64,000 nucleotides of DNA, from NCBI RefSeq assembly GCF_042100115.1, contig NC_091272.1, positions 4,960,001-5,024,000 of the forward strand, written 5' to 3'. Numbering within the stretch: the stretch's first letter is position 1; every line of letters starts with the position of its first letter. The position numbers and the translations under genes are program-made. This document shows, piece after piece, positions 41,303-53,965 of the stretch. The stretch comes from Alternaria dauci. Its lineage: Eukaryota; Ascomycota; Dothideomycetes; Pleosporales; Pleosporaceae. The notes below the pieces were generated by a model, which made no database searches, was not told the origin of the DNA, and was given only the letters and a program-made list of their open reading frames with translations.

Positions 41303-43917
41303 ATGGCGATGCGTAAGTTGTACAGGCTGCACCAGCTTCATTATCTCCGAAACTTCACAAGCAAGACAGAGAATGCTAACTTGTTGAACTGCAGAGGTCG
41401 ATCTTTCCAACGGTACAGTTCCGAATCTACTACGAGATCATTACGAATCACCCGCGAATAACGACTGACAAATCGGCTTGTAGCGCAGGTGATGAAGGAT
41501 GAAGCGGGCAGGCCCTTCATCATTGTCAGAGAGTATGTGAACTGCCGGGACTAGGGCCCAACATCACATTCAAGAAGCTGGCAGCTAATGCTGGGACAGT
41601 CAGGGCAAGAAGCAGAGGCAACACGGCAACGATGCGGTCAAGTCCCACATTCTGGCGGCCAAGACCGTCGCGAATCTCGTCAGGAGCTCTCTGGTACGCA
41701 GCATCGGTGGACCTGAGGAAATTCGAACACCGGCTCACAACACTTAGGGACCGCGAGGCCTGGACAAGATCTTGATTTCGCCCGACGGAGATATCACGGT
41801 CACCAACGACGGCGCTACCATTCTATCCCAGATGGAAATCTCCAACCACGTCGCGAAGCTGCTAGTCGAGCTATCCAAATCACAAGACGACGAGATTGGC
41901 GACGGAACCACTGGTGTTGTCGTTTTGGCGGGCGCACTCCTCGAACAGGCAGCGGACCTCATTGACAAGGGCATCCACCCCATCAGGATAGCAGACGGTT
42001 ACGACCAGGCTTGCGAGGTTGCTGTGGCCAAGCTGGACGAGGTCAGCGATGAGATCAACTTCTCAAAAGACAACACAGAAGAGCTCTTTAGGGTTGCAAA
42101 GACAAGTTTGGGCAGCAAGATCGTGTCCAAGGCGCACGACCAGTTTGCCAACATCGCCGTAGATGCTGTGCTTTCGGTCGCGGATCTCGAGCGGAAAGAC
42201 GTCGATTTCGAACTCATCAAGGTTGACGGCAAGGTCGGTGGATCGCTCGAGGACACATTACTTGTTAAGGGTGTCATAATAGACAAGGACTTTTCGCATC
42301 CGCAGATGCCGTCCGAGGTCAAGGACGCCAAACTCGCCATCCTCACATGCGCATTCGAGCCACCGAAGCCCAAGACCAAGCACAAGTTGGACATCACCAG
42401 CGTCGAGGAGTTCAAGAAGCTACAACACTACGAGTCGAACAAGTTTACTGAGATGATCGAGCAGATCAAGGAGACTGGCGCCAACGTAGTAATATGTCAA
42501 TGGGGTTTCGACGACGAGGCCAACCACCTTCTTCTCACAAACCAGCTGCCCGCTGTACGGTGGGTCGGAGGCCCGGAGATCGAGCTGATCGCCATCGCGA
42601 CAAACGGACGCATCGTACCGCGTTTCGAAGACCTCAGCGCGGAGAAGCTAGGAAGCGCAGGCATCGTTCGGGAACTGACGTTCGGAACTACACGAGACAA
42701 GATGCTGGTCATCGAGGAGTGTGCAAACACGAGAGCTGTCACAGTCTTTGTTCGAGGCAGCAACAAGATGATCATCGATGAGGCCAAGCGATCGCTACAC
42801 GATGCCCTCTGCGTCGTCCGAAACTTGGTCAGAGACAACCGTATCGTGTACGGCGGAGGTGCCGCGGAAGTAGCTTGCTCGCTCGCAGTCGAAGATGCGG
42901 CAGTCAAGGTAGGCACTATCGGACACAAATGTGGGACAGCGACTAACGTTTGACAGAGCCCCGGTATCGAGCAATACGCGATGCGCGCCTTCGCTGATGC
43001 CCTTGACGCAGTTCCGATGGCCCTGGCTGAGAACTCTGGTCTCAGCCCCATCGAAACTCTCGCTAACATCAAGTCCCGGCAAGCCAAGGAGAAGAACTCC
43101 AGGTTGGGAGTCGACTGCATGCAGACGGGAAGCAACGGTAAGTGCACTTCTCGTTCCTTGTTATCCAACAATCTTCCCCACGTCTCCTTGTATCATTCCC
43201 GCTTGCCTCACCGCTATCAAGCATAGCTGCATGACGGACTATCTCCGGGAGACCCGAGACCCGTGTTGCATACAACTTACCGCGTACAACGCCCCCGTGG
43301 GGTGGGGTGCGTTCCCCCACGCGGCGCTACTTGCTGCGCTGACTACAAGTGGAGATGAGCAGGAGTCATCTGAGACCTTTGCTATGCTGTCACTGTTATG
43401 CACAACGTCATGGGCCACATTGGTGGCTGAACTATCGAAGATCGTGCTAACGTGGCGTTATCTGCAGATATGAAGGAACACTTTGTGATCGATCCCTTGA
43501 TCTCGAAGAGGCAACAACTGTTGCTCGCTACACAGCTGTGCCGTATGGTACTCAAGGTATGTACCGTAACTTTCATCCTTATTTCGTAGCCTATGGTCGC
43601 TTGTTGCACGGCACACCACTTGGTGTTACTCCCTTTCCCGCCATCCGTTCCGCATTTCCCTCCCGTCCGTGCTACCTCGCTTTGCTCGACTTCCTCCCTG
43701 GCATCTCTTCTCTGGATCGAAGGCACGGACGGTGAAGCGGGGAGGCGAGATCAGAGAAGCACGGGTGTTTGTGCGCGGGTTTGCATTGTTCGTTACACAC
43801 CAGCACTTTGTGTTGCACCGATCATCCTCACCGCAGGTATTGCTTGCGGGCATAACTGACAACGCCGCACAGATCAACAACGTGATCATCGCTGGAAACG
43901 ACGACCAGGATTTCTAG
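41303..43917 (+). CDS. cct5: CCT/TRiC chaperonin epsilon subunit
   Basis: Eight exons (41303-41312, 41395-41412, 41484-41532, 41600-41693, 41748-42908, 42957-43137, 43468-43556, 43873-43917) give 548 residues; all phases agree. The first two exons are 10 and 18 nt. Family signatures: [10 protein letters not shown] near the start, [17 protein letters not shown], the ATPase motif [30 protein letters not shown], and the end [21 protein letters not shown]5 is one of eight subunits of the cytosolic chaperonin ring that folds actin, tubulin and WD40 proteins. The short N-terminus ([20 protein letters not shown]) fits the epsilon subunit. The last two introns are unusually long for this window (330 and 316 nt) and contain inverted repeats. 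Confidence 0.95.
43138..43467 (+). other. Long cct5 intron 6 with GC-rich hairpin
   Basis: 330 nt, GT donor and CTGCAG acceptor with a GTGCTAAC branch. It contains a 7-bp perfect stem CGTGGGG/CCCCACG (43296-43302 with 43315-43321). No recognisable snoRNA boxes. Confidence 0.6.
43557..43872 (+). other. Long cct5 intron 7 with interleaved inverted repeats
   Basis: 316 nt. A 10-bp perfect inverted repeat (43663-43672 with 43723-43732, CCGTCCGTGC) interleaves with an 8-bp one (43707-43714 with 43752-43759, CTTCTCTG), an arrangement that could form a pseudoknot. Open frames inside it are not protein-like. Confidence 0.6.
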
Positions 43918-46900
43918 ACGCCACCACGCCGTACCTGTCATACCGATTGACGTGTGCCTGAGCGATGGGCGCATGTGGCAAACGAAGCGCAAGGGCATGT
44001 TGGATGGCAACGTGAAGAAGCCACGTCTAAGGCGGTAATACCCATAGACTATTCAAAGTAAAACCAATACAAGCATCTCGATGCCATCATGTGCCTTGTA
44101 TAGCATAGAATCCTGTTGAGAGTGCTTGGCCGCGGTATTGGACTGTATTTCTATGGTTGATCAAATCATGGGCATAAGAAAGCCACCACCACGTCTTTGC
44201 ACTAGAATTCTCTTTCGCTACACGAACTGCCATCCTTCGATCCTGCGACCAAATAGGTTTCCTTAGGCGAATCGGAATCCTTCTGCCCACGATGCGACCG
44301 CATCCTGCATGTATGTATTTGCATTTCCGATTGCGTGCCAACTAGATCCTTTCATCGCTAGTTATCACCTAGGCAGGGCGTCATTGAGTACTCGAAAGAG
44401 CTGCTTGGATTAAAATATTGAAATCCACTCCTGCCCACGTTTATCTTGCAATACTGTCGTTGGCCAACCCTTTGCGTTCATCGTACGGACTGCCAGCCAC
44501 CTCGTGGCCGGACCCAGACTCGGTCAGTGGTAGGAAGCCGAACTGTGGTAGCTCGTCCATGTTGATCATGGCATGGTCTTCAATTTATCCAAGGCTTGGG
44601 AATCTTTCACTTCACTGTAATGACGATGCATACGAGTGTGTCATTCTCCTAGATACATAAATTCCTGCTTAAAGTAACACACCTAAAATCTACAAAGGGA
44701 GATGAGACACCGGCCACAGTACGTTGATCTGCCTTGACGACTGACAAGTTTTACTTTTTTCAAGTACATCTACACACCTTCACGTTCACGCTTCAGAAGA
44801 CTGGATCACGCCGAGAACAATAGCCGGCTTTTACAAAGATAGCACCTAACTGGGAACACGTTCTCCAGTAGGATTTTCGTAGGCTTCAAACTCTCTGCAT
44901 ATCTCAGGACACAGCTACAATGTCTGAGGAGCTCGCTTACGACTACACCATACCTACCATGCCATGCCATACCACCACTCACGCTCGCTTCGAACGTTAG
45001 CGAACCGGTAAAGCTCCTCAGAAGCGCTGCACGTCAGTAGCGCAAACTCTCTTATAGTAATTGCGTATGTGGTGGTTGCATCTTGCGGGCATATCCGTGA
45101 TACATGTAGGAACACAAGCGTAGGCATGAGCTAGTTGGCTAACAGGGAGTTGTTGAAGAATAGATTGGGTTTGTGTTTTGTTGAGACGGAAGATATGGAG
45201 GAACAGAGGGTTCGTGGTGTGGAAGGAAGGACTTGGCCTCTGGTGGAGAGTAGGTGAGAGTATTGTTGGGGATTTTTGGCCGGTGAATAGTGGACCACAC
45301 TGGGGAAAGTACTGCTTCCGCGTAGGAAAGGATGTAGATCCTGTATTCGTCACCTGTTGTCTTGTCATATGTAGCCAAGTAGCTTCATCACCCATCGCTT
45401 ATGCTCAAAGGCCAGACAGCATCACAGTCACTCGAAACGAACCACAGTCTTCTGTACTCAGAAACGTTGCTTCTCTGAGACCGTGTCGTTGCTCTTGATT
45501 CAGCCTATAACAAACAGTGACTATGCCTCCGCGTAAATATGCACACATCATACTCCAAGTGTGGCGAGGTAAGCAATCGCCCTGTTATTCAGGCACACAC
45601 CCAAATCCCATCTTCACCATGCATCCTCTTCCAATCTACCCCTATACGAAAGGATCAACGTTGATGCATAGCTGCACAGCGGAAGCGCGTGACGAGAATA
45701 TCCCTGGACAAGGGGCATCGTATCGATATTGATAGCCCGCATGAACGCAACAATAGCAGCATGGGCGATATAGCTATGCGCGCCAACACCAAAGCAAACG
45801 TAACACACACAAGGGCTGAATATGCGCAACCACGGCACAGGAACGAAACAAGAATGGCGGTGACGGCGATGGTGTTCCGCGTGAGAACATTTTCGAAACG
45901 TGGCCACGGACATATGGAGAGTCAACTGTGGCAGGTGACAGACTTTACCTGACTGCGCCCAGCCGTGTCAGCCTGTTCGGAGGCTGTGGCGAAACGAAGA
46001 TCTGGGGCTGATATGCGGGGACGTGGAGATGGGGTCTCCGGCTTGGCTTGAGGATGACAGCGACAACGACGACGACGATGCTGACTCGAGCGGAAGAACG
46101 TTTCACTCGTCTGACTTTTGTCATCGTACTGTGCGACGCGATAAAGTCATCTGCCATGGTAAGCATAGGCTGAGCTCTATCGCTCGCTAAACATAAGGTG
46201 ATAATCTCCATTTCCCGCTCCGTCCCTTCCCTCACCGTTAGCCAACCAGCCGACTGCCGTCTACCGTCTGACATCAGCACCATATCTCGCTGGGAACTCG
46301 TCACGAAATGAGCGGCAGCATGGGAGGAAGCCTAGCATGTGACATAGCCAGGGCTGTAACGTCGGATCAACATAACAACGCACAGTCAGACATTATACCC
46401 CAATGCAGAACTAGGGCATGCAAGCACCAGTGAAAGCAGAGCATGCAGGACCACGCGACGAACTTGTCTGGAGTGAATCGCGCGATGCAAGTACGGAGGT
46501 TACGGAACAAAACCGAAAGGGAAAGCATCGACCGAGGGAGTGCTCAATGAAGCCAAGAACTACCTGTCTTGAGCTTTGAATATGCATAGACATAGTCATG
46601 GACGATAGGTAAGTGTGACAGAGCTGACTGCTCCTGCCAGGACGTGGGATTAAATATTGCGTTTGATTAAGGTTGCGCTGTTTGTGGTGCTACAGCAGGT
46701 AAACTGCGTGATCGAAATCGCACTTCTGGTGCGACAGACCGACAAAGGCACGCACGGAAGAGTTGATCGAAAGCCTGGAGCCGAATGTCTCGCTTGCGTC
46801 TACTACCGACTGGGAAGGTGATGGTGGCTGAAAATGTTGTAGGAGGTGTGTGGCGACTTGATAGGCTGGATAATTGGAATTTATCCATAAATCATAACAG

Positions 46901-49900
46901 TAGTAACCACGAGAGGGAGAAAGAGCCATGTCGCTCGGTCCGAGACTGACCGTTGGATCTAGGCTCCTGCCGATGGTTTTGGTCAGACTCGGGCCGTGTG
47001 ATAAAGTACCTTGGAGGTACATGTGTTGTGTGATGAGTTGTCGGGCGTAATCCATGGGTTGTGCTGAGATGATACGGCAGTTGTATTGTGAGGCCTGAAT
47101 CGGTTACGTGTATAGTCAAGAATTACACAAAAATATTCGTGTGCGCGATGGTATCATGATCTTCACAAGCTATGCGCTTGAATGCCGGTATCGTAATTCA
47201 AAATCTGCTCCATTTGTGGCGGTGAGTGGCAGACAATAATCCCGCTACGATGCTGCAGCCCTCCAGACATAACCGCACAACCACAAGGCGAGACCTCGAG
47301 ATCAAGATTGGAACCTGGGATCAGCCTTCGTGTCCCGACAACGCGGTCAAAGGCTCTCGGTGGCTGGATGGAATAATTTTTAATCTGGGAGCGGGTACAT
47401 CAGCGCAGGCTGACCACCACTCGAGCTCAAAGTAGATTCTGCACTGTAAGCGCGGTCGGTCGGACGAGATAAATGAAGACGTGCAGATGACGGTCAGCAC
47501 GCAGTGTTACCGAACCAGCCTTGGAACTGGGAACCAAAGGCCCGGGACGGGTGAAAGAGTCTCGCCAACCGCCTCTTTCTGCCGATGGTTGCAACGTTCC
47601 ATGTTCGAGACGTTATTTTGGAAATTTCAAGACGCTCTGTCAGCTAACGTCCAAGGTAAGAACCGGTTGTACAAGAGTAAGGAAGGGTTACCACAAATGG
47701 TAAGCTGGGGGGCTGAAGGAGTTGCAACCTAGATTGCAATCCCCATGATGTCTCCAGACTTTGTCACGGCTCGGCCGATACGCTAACTTGGGTGGGAGTC
47801 GGAAGGAAGGCTCATGCAGGGTGTAGCCCGAATGCAGAAGGTCAAACAAGATAGCCGTTAGCGAAAGAAGTCCGTCACAATCCTACGAGAAAAACATCGC
47901 AAATCGACGACTATCCATTCGCGCGTTACAAAAAAAATTGCTAAGATATCAGAAGTGCTATTGCTTTTGCAGAGTATCACCCCATCAATGGGTTTCAGGT
48001 ACGGTCTCATGAGCATATGAGCCGGCCCGTTTGTCGCTCCAGAATCTTGCGGCGGGAAAAGAGCATTCGATTTGGATAAGCTATGATAAGCATGCACACG
48101 TGGGAGGTGTATACACCACACGGCGTTCGCCAAGTAGGGGGCGTGGCCATGTGAACTTGATGTCGACCGGGGTAATGAGCCTGGAGGACTGTCGTTGGTC
48201 TCTCTGGACCTTTGCTCCGAAGTGCGGGATACTAGGTCGACATTGCACCGAAATCCAACAGGTGAATGACTTTGCTTGTGATCTTCGGTGGGAATACCGG
48301 CGCCTGGATCCGTTTGATGCTGCGTTGCCATCGGTGACCGGTGAGACGTCCGGATATCCTCTGGTGGGTTATCAGTGCGGAGGTGGACGATGCGACGTCC
48401 TCGTGCGTGCACGCGTGGGATGCCTGCGCGTCGGGCCCCACCGCCAGGCATTGGGGAACGTGTTGCTGCTTTGGGCACCCACGACACCTCGTTCAGGCAA
48501 TCGACGATACGGAAATGGCGCCAGAATGAAGACCCGGCTCACTGGAAATGAGGAATAATTTTTCTAATGTTATTTGTTGGGCGCAACATCCGCTCCCCAG
48601 GGCCGCACGAGACCCATGCGATTCGTGCTAAATCCCTCATGTCGATTCATGTAACAGAGCGGGAACCAGCATCAAGTTCCCCCCGTACGCTAGAGATGTG
48701 ATAGAAGGGCTGTAGCGACAGGACGGGCAAATCTTCCTATCCCTTCTGATGATGAGGTTTCAGTAAGATTCCGTGGCATCACATTGGCTGCCGCCGACGC
48801 CTCGGCTAATCATTGCAACGAGCAGCACATGTGAGCGTGAGCATGTTGTGGTGGTTGATTGGACAAGCAGACCTGGAGAAGTTGCCGCCCACTACTGCGG
48901 GACGCGAACGTGAGGAAGCGCGATCCAGGAGGTTTCAAGAAGGTGCGAAGACAGCGAGTGCGCGACACGGAGCATGATCACAAAACAAGACGCAAAGCTG
49001 AGCGCAGTACTATTGGGACCAACCGACGCAACAGCCGGTGGTTGCAAGCCCGACGATTGGTGCTCCCTGGTGACAGCCACGCGACGTCCGCGGCCAGCGG
49101 GTGCAGCCCCGGACCCGATATGGCTAGTCTGGGCGTGGTATCCAGGCTGTCGGGCTTCCATCTCCAGTGTCCGGCAGACTGGCACTGTCAAGCCGCCATC
49201 GTGAGTGCAGCAATGTTCTATGTACACTCGGGGTGAGCAGTGTGCGCTGTTGTATGGGAGATTGGCATGTGCAGCGTGTGCCGGCCATCTTTGGGGCTGT
49301 TTTGTGGTGTGGAAGAGACATTTGTCAAAGAGACAGACAAAATGTACCGAGATCGTTTGCCGTCCAGCATGTGACGAGTAATCAAACAGCGATCGACTGT
49401 CCGGCACTCGTCAAAGTTGCGGTCGTTCAGGCGCAGATACGAGGGCTCATCTCAGCAGGTGGCTGATGGAGACGATCGTTTCTATTTTTCTCGTAAATGC
49501 AGCAGAGTAGTAGATGGGCTTTGGCACTGCCTGTCCCGACACGTCTACCCAACAGCATGCGTTTTGCGCTCCGACCTCTGCTTGTACAACGTTTATTTGT
49601 GTGCCACATTTGCCATACGGGCTTCCGTGCTTGCCGTAGGGACAAAAGCAAGGGGTGAAATCGATACCCAGGTTGCTTGGCAGGCGTCACAGCTGGCACT
49701 GTCGTGATCTGGGGTACAGTCATCGTCTGGTGATGACCAAGGCTGTCCGAATTTAGGTCATGATACCGCATACATGCAGTCTCGGAGCAGCAAAAAGGTG
49801 GTTGCGACTAATGCGAACGTCGAGTACACATTTGATCGATCGCATCGTCGTACCAGGTTTGAGCGCGGCAGGTTCCATCGCGATGAGCGGATAGAGGTAG

Positions 49901-52216
49901 AGCCTAATGGAAGTTGACGGTTGTATGTGGATTGTAAGAAAAAGCATGCGACGACGGTGAAGGGCCCACGGTCCAGAGAACTAGCGTTCAGCTCTACGCC
50001 ATATGGCGAGCGAACGACCTGGAGCGCGCATAGCCCCGTCCTTTCCCCCCCGCTGACGTTTGTTCTTTGTACCAAAAAGCGCTGTGCATATGTAATGTGC
50101 GATCGATGCATCGTGAACCTAGCGTGGCTTGCAGGAGCAGCAACCGGTTGGCTAAGCAAAGCGACAGGCACTCGACGGCCCAGTGCCACGTAGAGTTGTA
50201 GCTGCCAGTGTACAACTCATGAAACAGACATCACGCCGCATTCAGCGATAATACGCGGTCGCACATGATGCTTTTGCGGCTTGGTGATTCGGCAGCGGCC
50301 CCAGATGACCTCGAGAGATTGCCGTGTACTGGACTGACGTAGCATCACAGCCAACTTGGTAGCTGCTCGAGGACAAGTGGGCGCACAGTGCACCTTAGCA
50401 GGGTACCAGTCGCTACCCCAAACTCTAGAGCGGGTTATCTGGGGTAGTTGGCATGTCTCAAAGGTGTCGAGGACAGCACTTGAACCAGGTGTCCACCGGG
50501 CTTGTACCGCGTGGACCGGCATCCTTGCGAATAACCAACGCATCAAGGAACCTGGTGAACAATGGCTTGCGGAATCACACAGCCAGGCGAGCGTTGGTGG
50601 TAGGCGGTAAAACTCGCAACGGCAAAGACAAAGACGGAGTTGTCCACACCGAAAGCAGCCATGTCACCAGAACTTGCAGAGGCTGTTCTTGACCGCCACG
50701 GAAGAATTGAAAGGATCCCGTATTGCCGAACCCCAGTGCGGGGGATTTGCGCAGACGGTGCGTTTGACAAAACGACGGAAGCAGAGAGCAGACGGCGGAA
50801 AATAAGGCTGTCGGGGCCGGGGGAGGGGGGAAAGTACTCTTCCCTTCTCTCGAGCGCTGAGCTGCTCGTGAGGCTGTCTAGCTGGTGCAGACGGTCAGAT
50901 TGACTCAGGGTCCAAGAGGCACAGCCATGGCGACGAGGGCAGCAGGCACATGCGCAGGTGGGAGGGCCGGAATCGTGCAGGGGTAGGGCGTCGGAAGAGG
51001 CGAGTTAGGGTATGGAAGCGCCAGCGGAAGTTTTCAGCAGCTTCCGCGAGCGCTAGAGGAGATTGGGCAAGCATCGTCACATGGCGTGCATAGCTTTTCG
51101 AAACGGCTGAGTTAGCGGTATTGTATTACGGCGGCGTAACTTTTTCTCTGCAGCGCTTCCAGGGTTGGCAGGCAGGTGACTGTTAATCAAGTCTGGTGCA
51201 CCGGATCCGCCAGCAGCATCAGTGCAGCGCAGCCAGTCAGCCAGAGACGGCAGACGGGGGAGGGCATCAATAGCGGCGCCGAACCATGGTAGTCAGTCAG
51301 GTCAGCATTGCCCCATGGCCTCGACAGTGGCATGAATCTTGAGACAGGCGGAAGAGAGACAGCGAGTCAGGGCAGCAGTGTTCTGGAAGTACCAGGAGTA
51401 TTGCAGGGGGGGAGGGGGGGCCACGGCGTGTTGTTAGATCATGTGCATCCCCACGCCCAGGCCAGTCACCACGCGGGCGGCGACGTACAGTAGGAGGCTT
51501 GGGTGGCGACAAGGCGCTGGATGCGACATGTTTGTAGTCGAGTGGGCTTGAGATATGGTGGGAGGGGGGGAGTGAGGGAGGGGGTCAGGACGCAGGCCAC
51601 GAGCGTGGCAGAGACTGACTGCTCGGATCCATGGTAGACTTCTGGACTTGGAGGAGAGATCGGGCAAAGAGCGGTACAATGGCCGCAGCATGGATCAAGG
51701 CTCGAGGCAATCCAAATGAGCCGGAACTGGCCCGGGGGGATTTGTGTCTAGGGCTAGGAGGTGGCAGGGATGAGGGGAGGTGCAGGGGCAGCTCTAGTGT
51801 GGGTGCCCATGGCGCCTTGAAGCCTTCCATGTCGGCCCAGAGCCCACCCCTGTCGTGCTGGCGCACACCAGCCGAGCGGGCCTCTGGCTTTATACATACC
51901 AGACTCCACTCCCACCCAACATGCTCTCTGTATCCTGCCCTACCCGCTTGACGACCACGTCCATACACGCCTGCTGTCCTTGGAACAACACCACGTAGCC
52001 CCATATCCACCTGCACGCACACACCCAGCCCGTCTATCCATGTATCTGTCAGTGCCAGTGCTGTAGCATCGCCGGCATCCACTCTGCTCGGCACCCGTCT
52101 CCCCCATTGACGCAATCGGAACCTCACCGTCGCTGACGCAAGCGGAGCCACGGTTATCGATATTCCACCCCAGCCACCCCTCACCACGACAACACACACA
52201 GCACACACGGCCCAAA
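43918..52216. other. 8.3-kb stretch without a recognised gene
   Basis: I read both strands and find no protein family, no splice-consistent gene, no tRNA and no transposon ends. The longest open frames (47858-48487 minus, 48031-48558 plus, 51585-52349 minus) look random or are shadows; the plus-strand one starts at TTG. The base composition is mixed and not RIP-like. G-rich runs occur at about 50813-50830, 51405-51420 and 51559-51587. The last ~330 bases, CA/CT-rich, are probably the 5' leader of the DUF1752 gene. Confidence 0.5.
51405..51587 (+). repeat. Clustered G-tracts
   Basis: Two G-rich runs, GGGGGGGAGGGGGGG at 51406-51420 and a longer mix of G3-G8 tracts near 51559-51587, could form G-quadruplexes on the plus strand upstream of the DUF1752 gene. 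Confidence 0.45.
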
Positions 52217-53965
52217 ATGCCTCTCCGCGCAGAACGGCCCATAGTGCGCGTCGAGCACAGCTCCATGCGGACCATCGAAACCCGCAGCACCGAGAACCTG
52301 TTCGGCCTCTGGTCTGGTGAGTGCAGCGCAGTGCAGTGCATGTAAACAAACGGCCACTAACTCGGCCTCGCAGTCTTTGCCCGGTGCTCGCCCGCCATGG
52401 AAGACGGCAAACGCTACGAGAACATGGCCTGGCGGCTGTGGTCCCGCGAGACCTTCTGCTGCCAGCCAGACCCCGTGGCTGCTCCCCAGTGGGCCTTCCA
52501 GCGACAACTGTCTGCTAGCGCCTCGGACATGCCCGAGCTGTCGACCAGCGTCGCCTCCGACGACTCCAACCTGGAAACCGCCATCACGACGACTTCCCGC
52601 ACTGACCTCGCCGCCGACCGCCCCGACCTGCGCCGCCACGACTCGGCCACGAGCCAGGCCCGCGGCAAGCACATGACGCCCATTGGCCTCGAAAAGGTCG
52701 TCAACTCGATCCAGGAGAAGAAGTTCCTTGAGCCGCTGTCGCCCCTCCCGGCCCAGCTCGCCCCGCCTGTAGCCGGGCAGAAGCCCGTCCAGCACAACAC
52801 CACGCCACCCTCCACCGCCCGCCCAATCCCCGAAGCCTCCACTTCCACAGTAGCCACCACCGTCGGCTCCGGCATGATGAGCCCTGCAGTCGGCTCAGAA
52901 GCCAGCACATCGACCGAGGTCAGCGAGCACAGCGTTGTCCGCGGCTTCGAGCCTGGCCACATCTCCACCTCAGTGCGCTCCAGCACCAACCTGAACCCTA
53001 CGCCCATCCTCAAGAAGACCTCCAGCTTCGTTACCAAGCCGCTCCCCGCAAAGGCCGACGCCAGCAAGAAGAGGCAGCCCATGTTCACTCTCGGCGGATC
53101 CTCCGAAGAGGAGAACGGCAGCTCGTTCGAGGCCTACTCGCTCCAACGCAGCTCTCTCTCCCAGCAGCTGCGCAACGCCGGCCCCATGCGCAAGACTACC
53201 TCCTTCAAGAACGAGGTTAGCACGCGCACTTTCCACGACGTCTCTGAGAGCAGCGAGGCGGCCATTGAGAGCGACAGCGAAGACGACGATGTCGACGAGA
53301 GCGCCATTGAAGAAGAAGACTCTGACGAGGAGTGGGAGGACGACGACAACGAGGAGAGCGGTCCCCCCAGCGTCGCCGACCACCGTCCCCAGTTCCCGCG
53401 TGTCGACTCACAGGCCAACCTCACCTCCCGCCGCTCTCTACTCACCACTGCCCTCCACCAAGGTGACCGCGCATCGGCTCTGCAAAATGCCGCATCACGA
53501 TCATCACCTGCCATCCGAAGGTCACGTACCCACACCCCCAACGGCCCTTCGGCCGGCAGCTCCCCTCACGAGGACAGTGGCTTGATGATGCGCGAGCAAG
53601 CCTCCCGCCCAAAGCCCATCATCATGACCACGTCCAACGTCCACCCACCCGCAATGTCCCCCAAGACAACAAGACGTAACATGCTTACCAGTGAGTTGAC
53701 TGGCAGCTTGAGACAGAACCTGCTGTGGGAGAGGCAACAAAAGAATGCCACAACCAATGCGGTTGCCAAGCGCCAACAGAGCGCAGTCAACCTGCCAGCC
53801 CTACGCCGGGCCATGACCACCGGCGACGTCAAGGGCCTCAACACCAACGAGCAACAAGCTCAAATCAGATCGACCACATTCCGGGACGACAACAAGCCCG
53901 ACAGCTCATACAACCAATTCTTTGACGGCGGAGACGCCCAAGAATACCACCGCTCCGGCTGGTAG
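52217..53965 (+). CDS. DUF1752 (AreA-type GATA N-terminal) / DUF3295 regulatory protein
   Basis: Two exons (52217-52316, 52374-53965; 57-nt intron with ACTAACTC branch) give 563 residues. Residues about 27-61 (NLFGLWSVFARCSPAMEDGK, then RYENMAWRLWSRETF) match the short DUF1752 domain found at the N-terminus of AreA-like nitrogen regulators. No GATA zinc finger is present. The remaining ~500 residues are Ser/Thr/Pro-rich with the DUF3295 pattern: ILKKTSSFVTKPLP, FTLGGSSEEENGSSFE, a long acidic run (SDSEDDDVDESAIEEEDSDE) and a conserved C-terminal block (LTSELTGSLRQNLLWERQQK). Relatives are linked to nitrogen and stress signalling, probably through phosphatase or kinase control; this is inference. 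The gene stands alone between two long gene-free stretches. Confidence 0.85.

Noticed and set aside
47858..48558. Overlapping open frames on both strands (209 and 175 codons)
   Set aside because: Neither resembles a protein; the plus-strand one starts with TTG. Mutually exclusive by-chance frames in GC-balanced DNA.
51585..52349. Minus-strand open frame of 254 codons before the DUF1752 gene
   Set aside because: Cys/Arg/Trp-rich, low-complexity sequence opposite a CA-rich leader; not protein-like.
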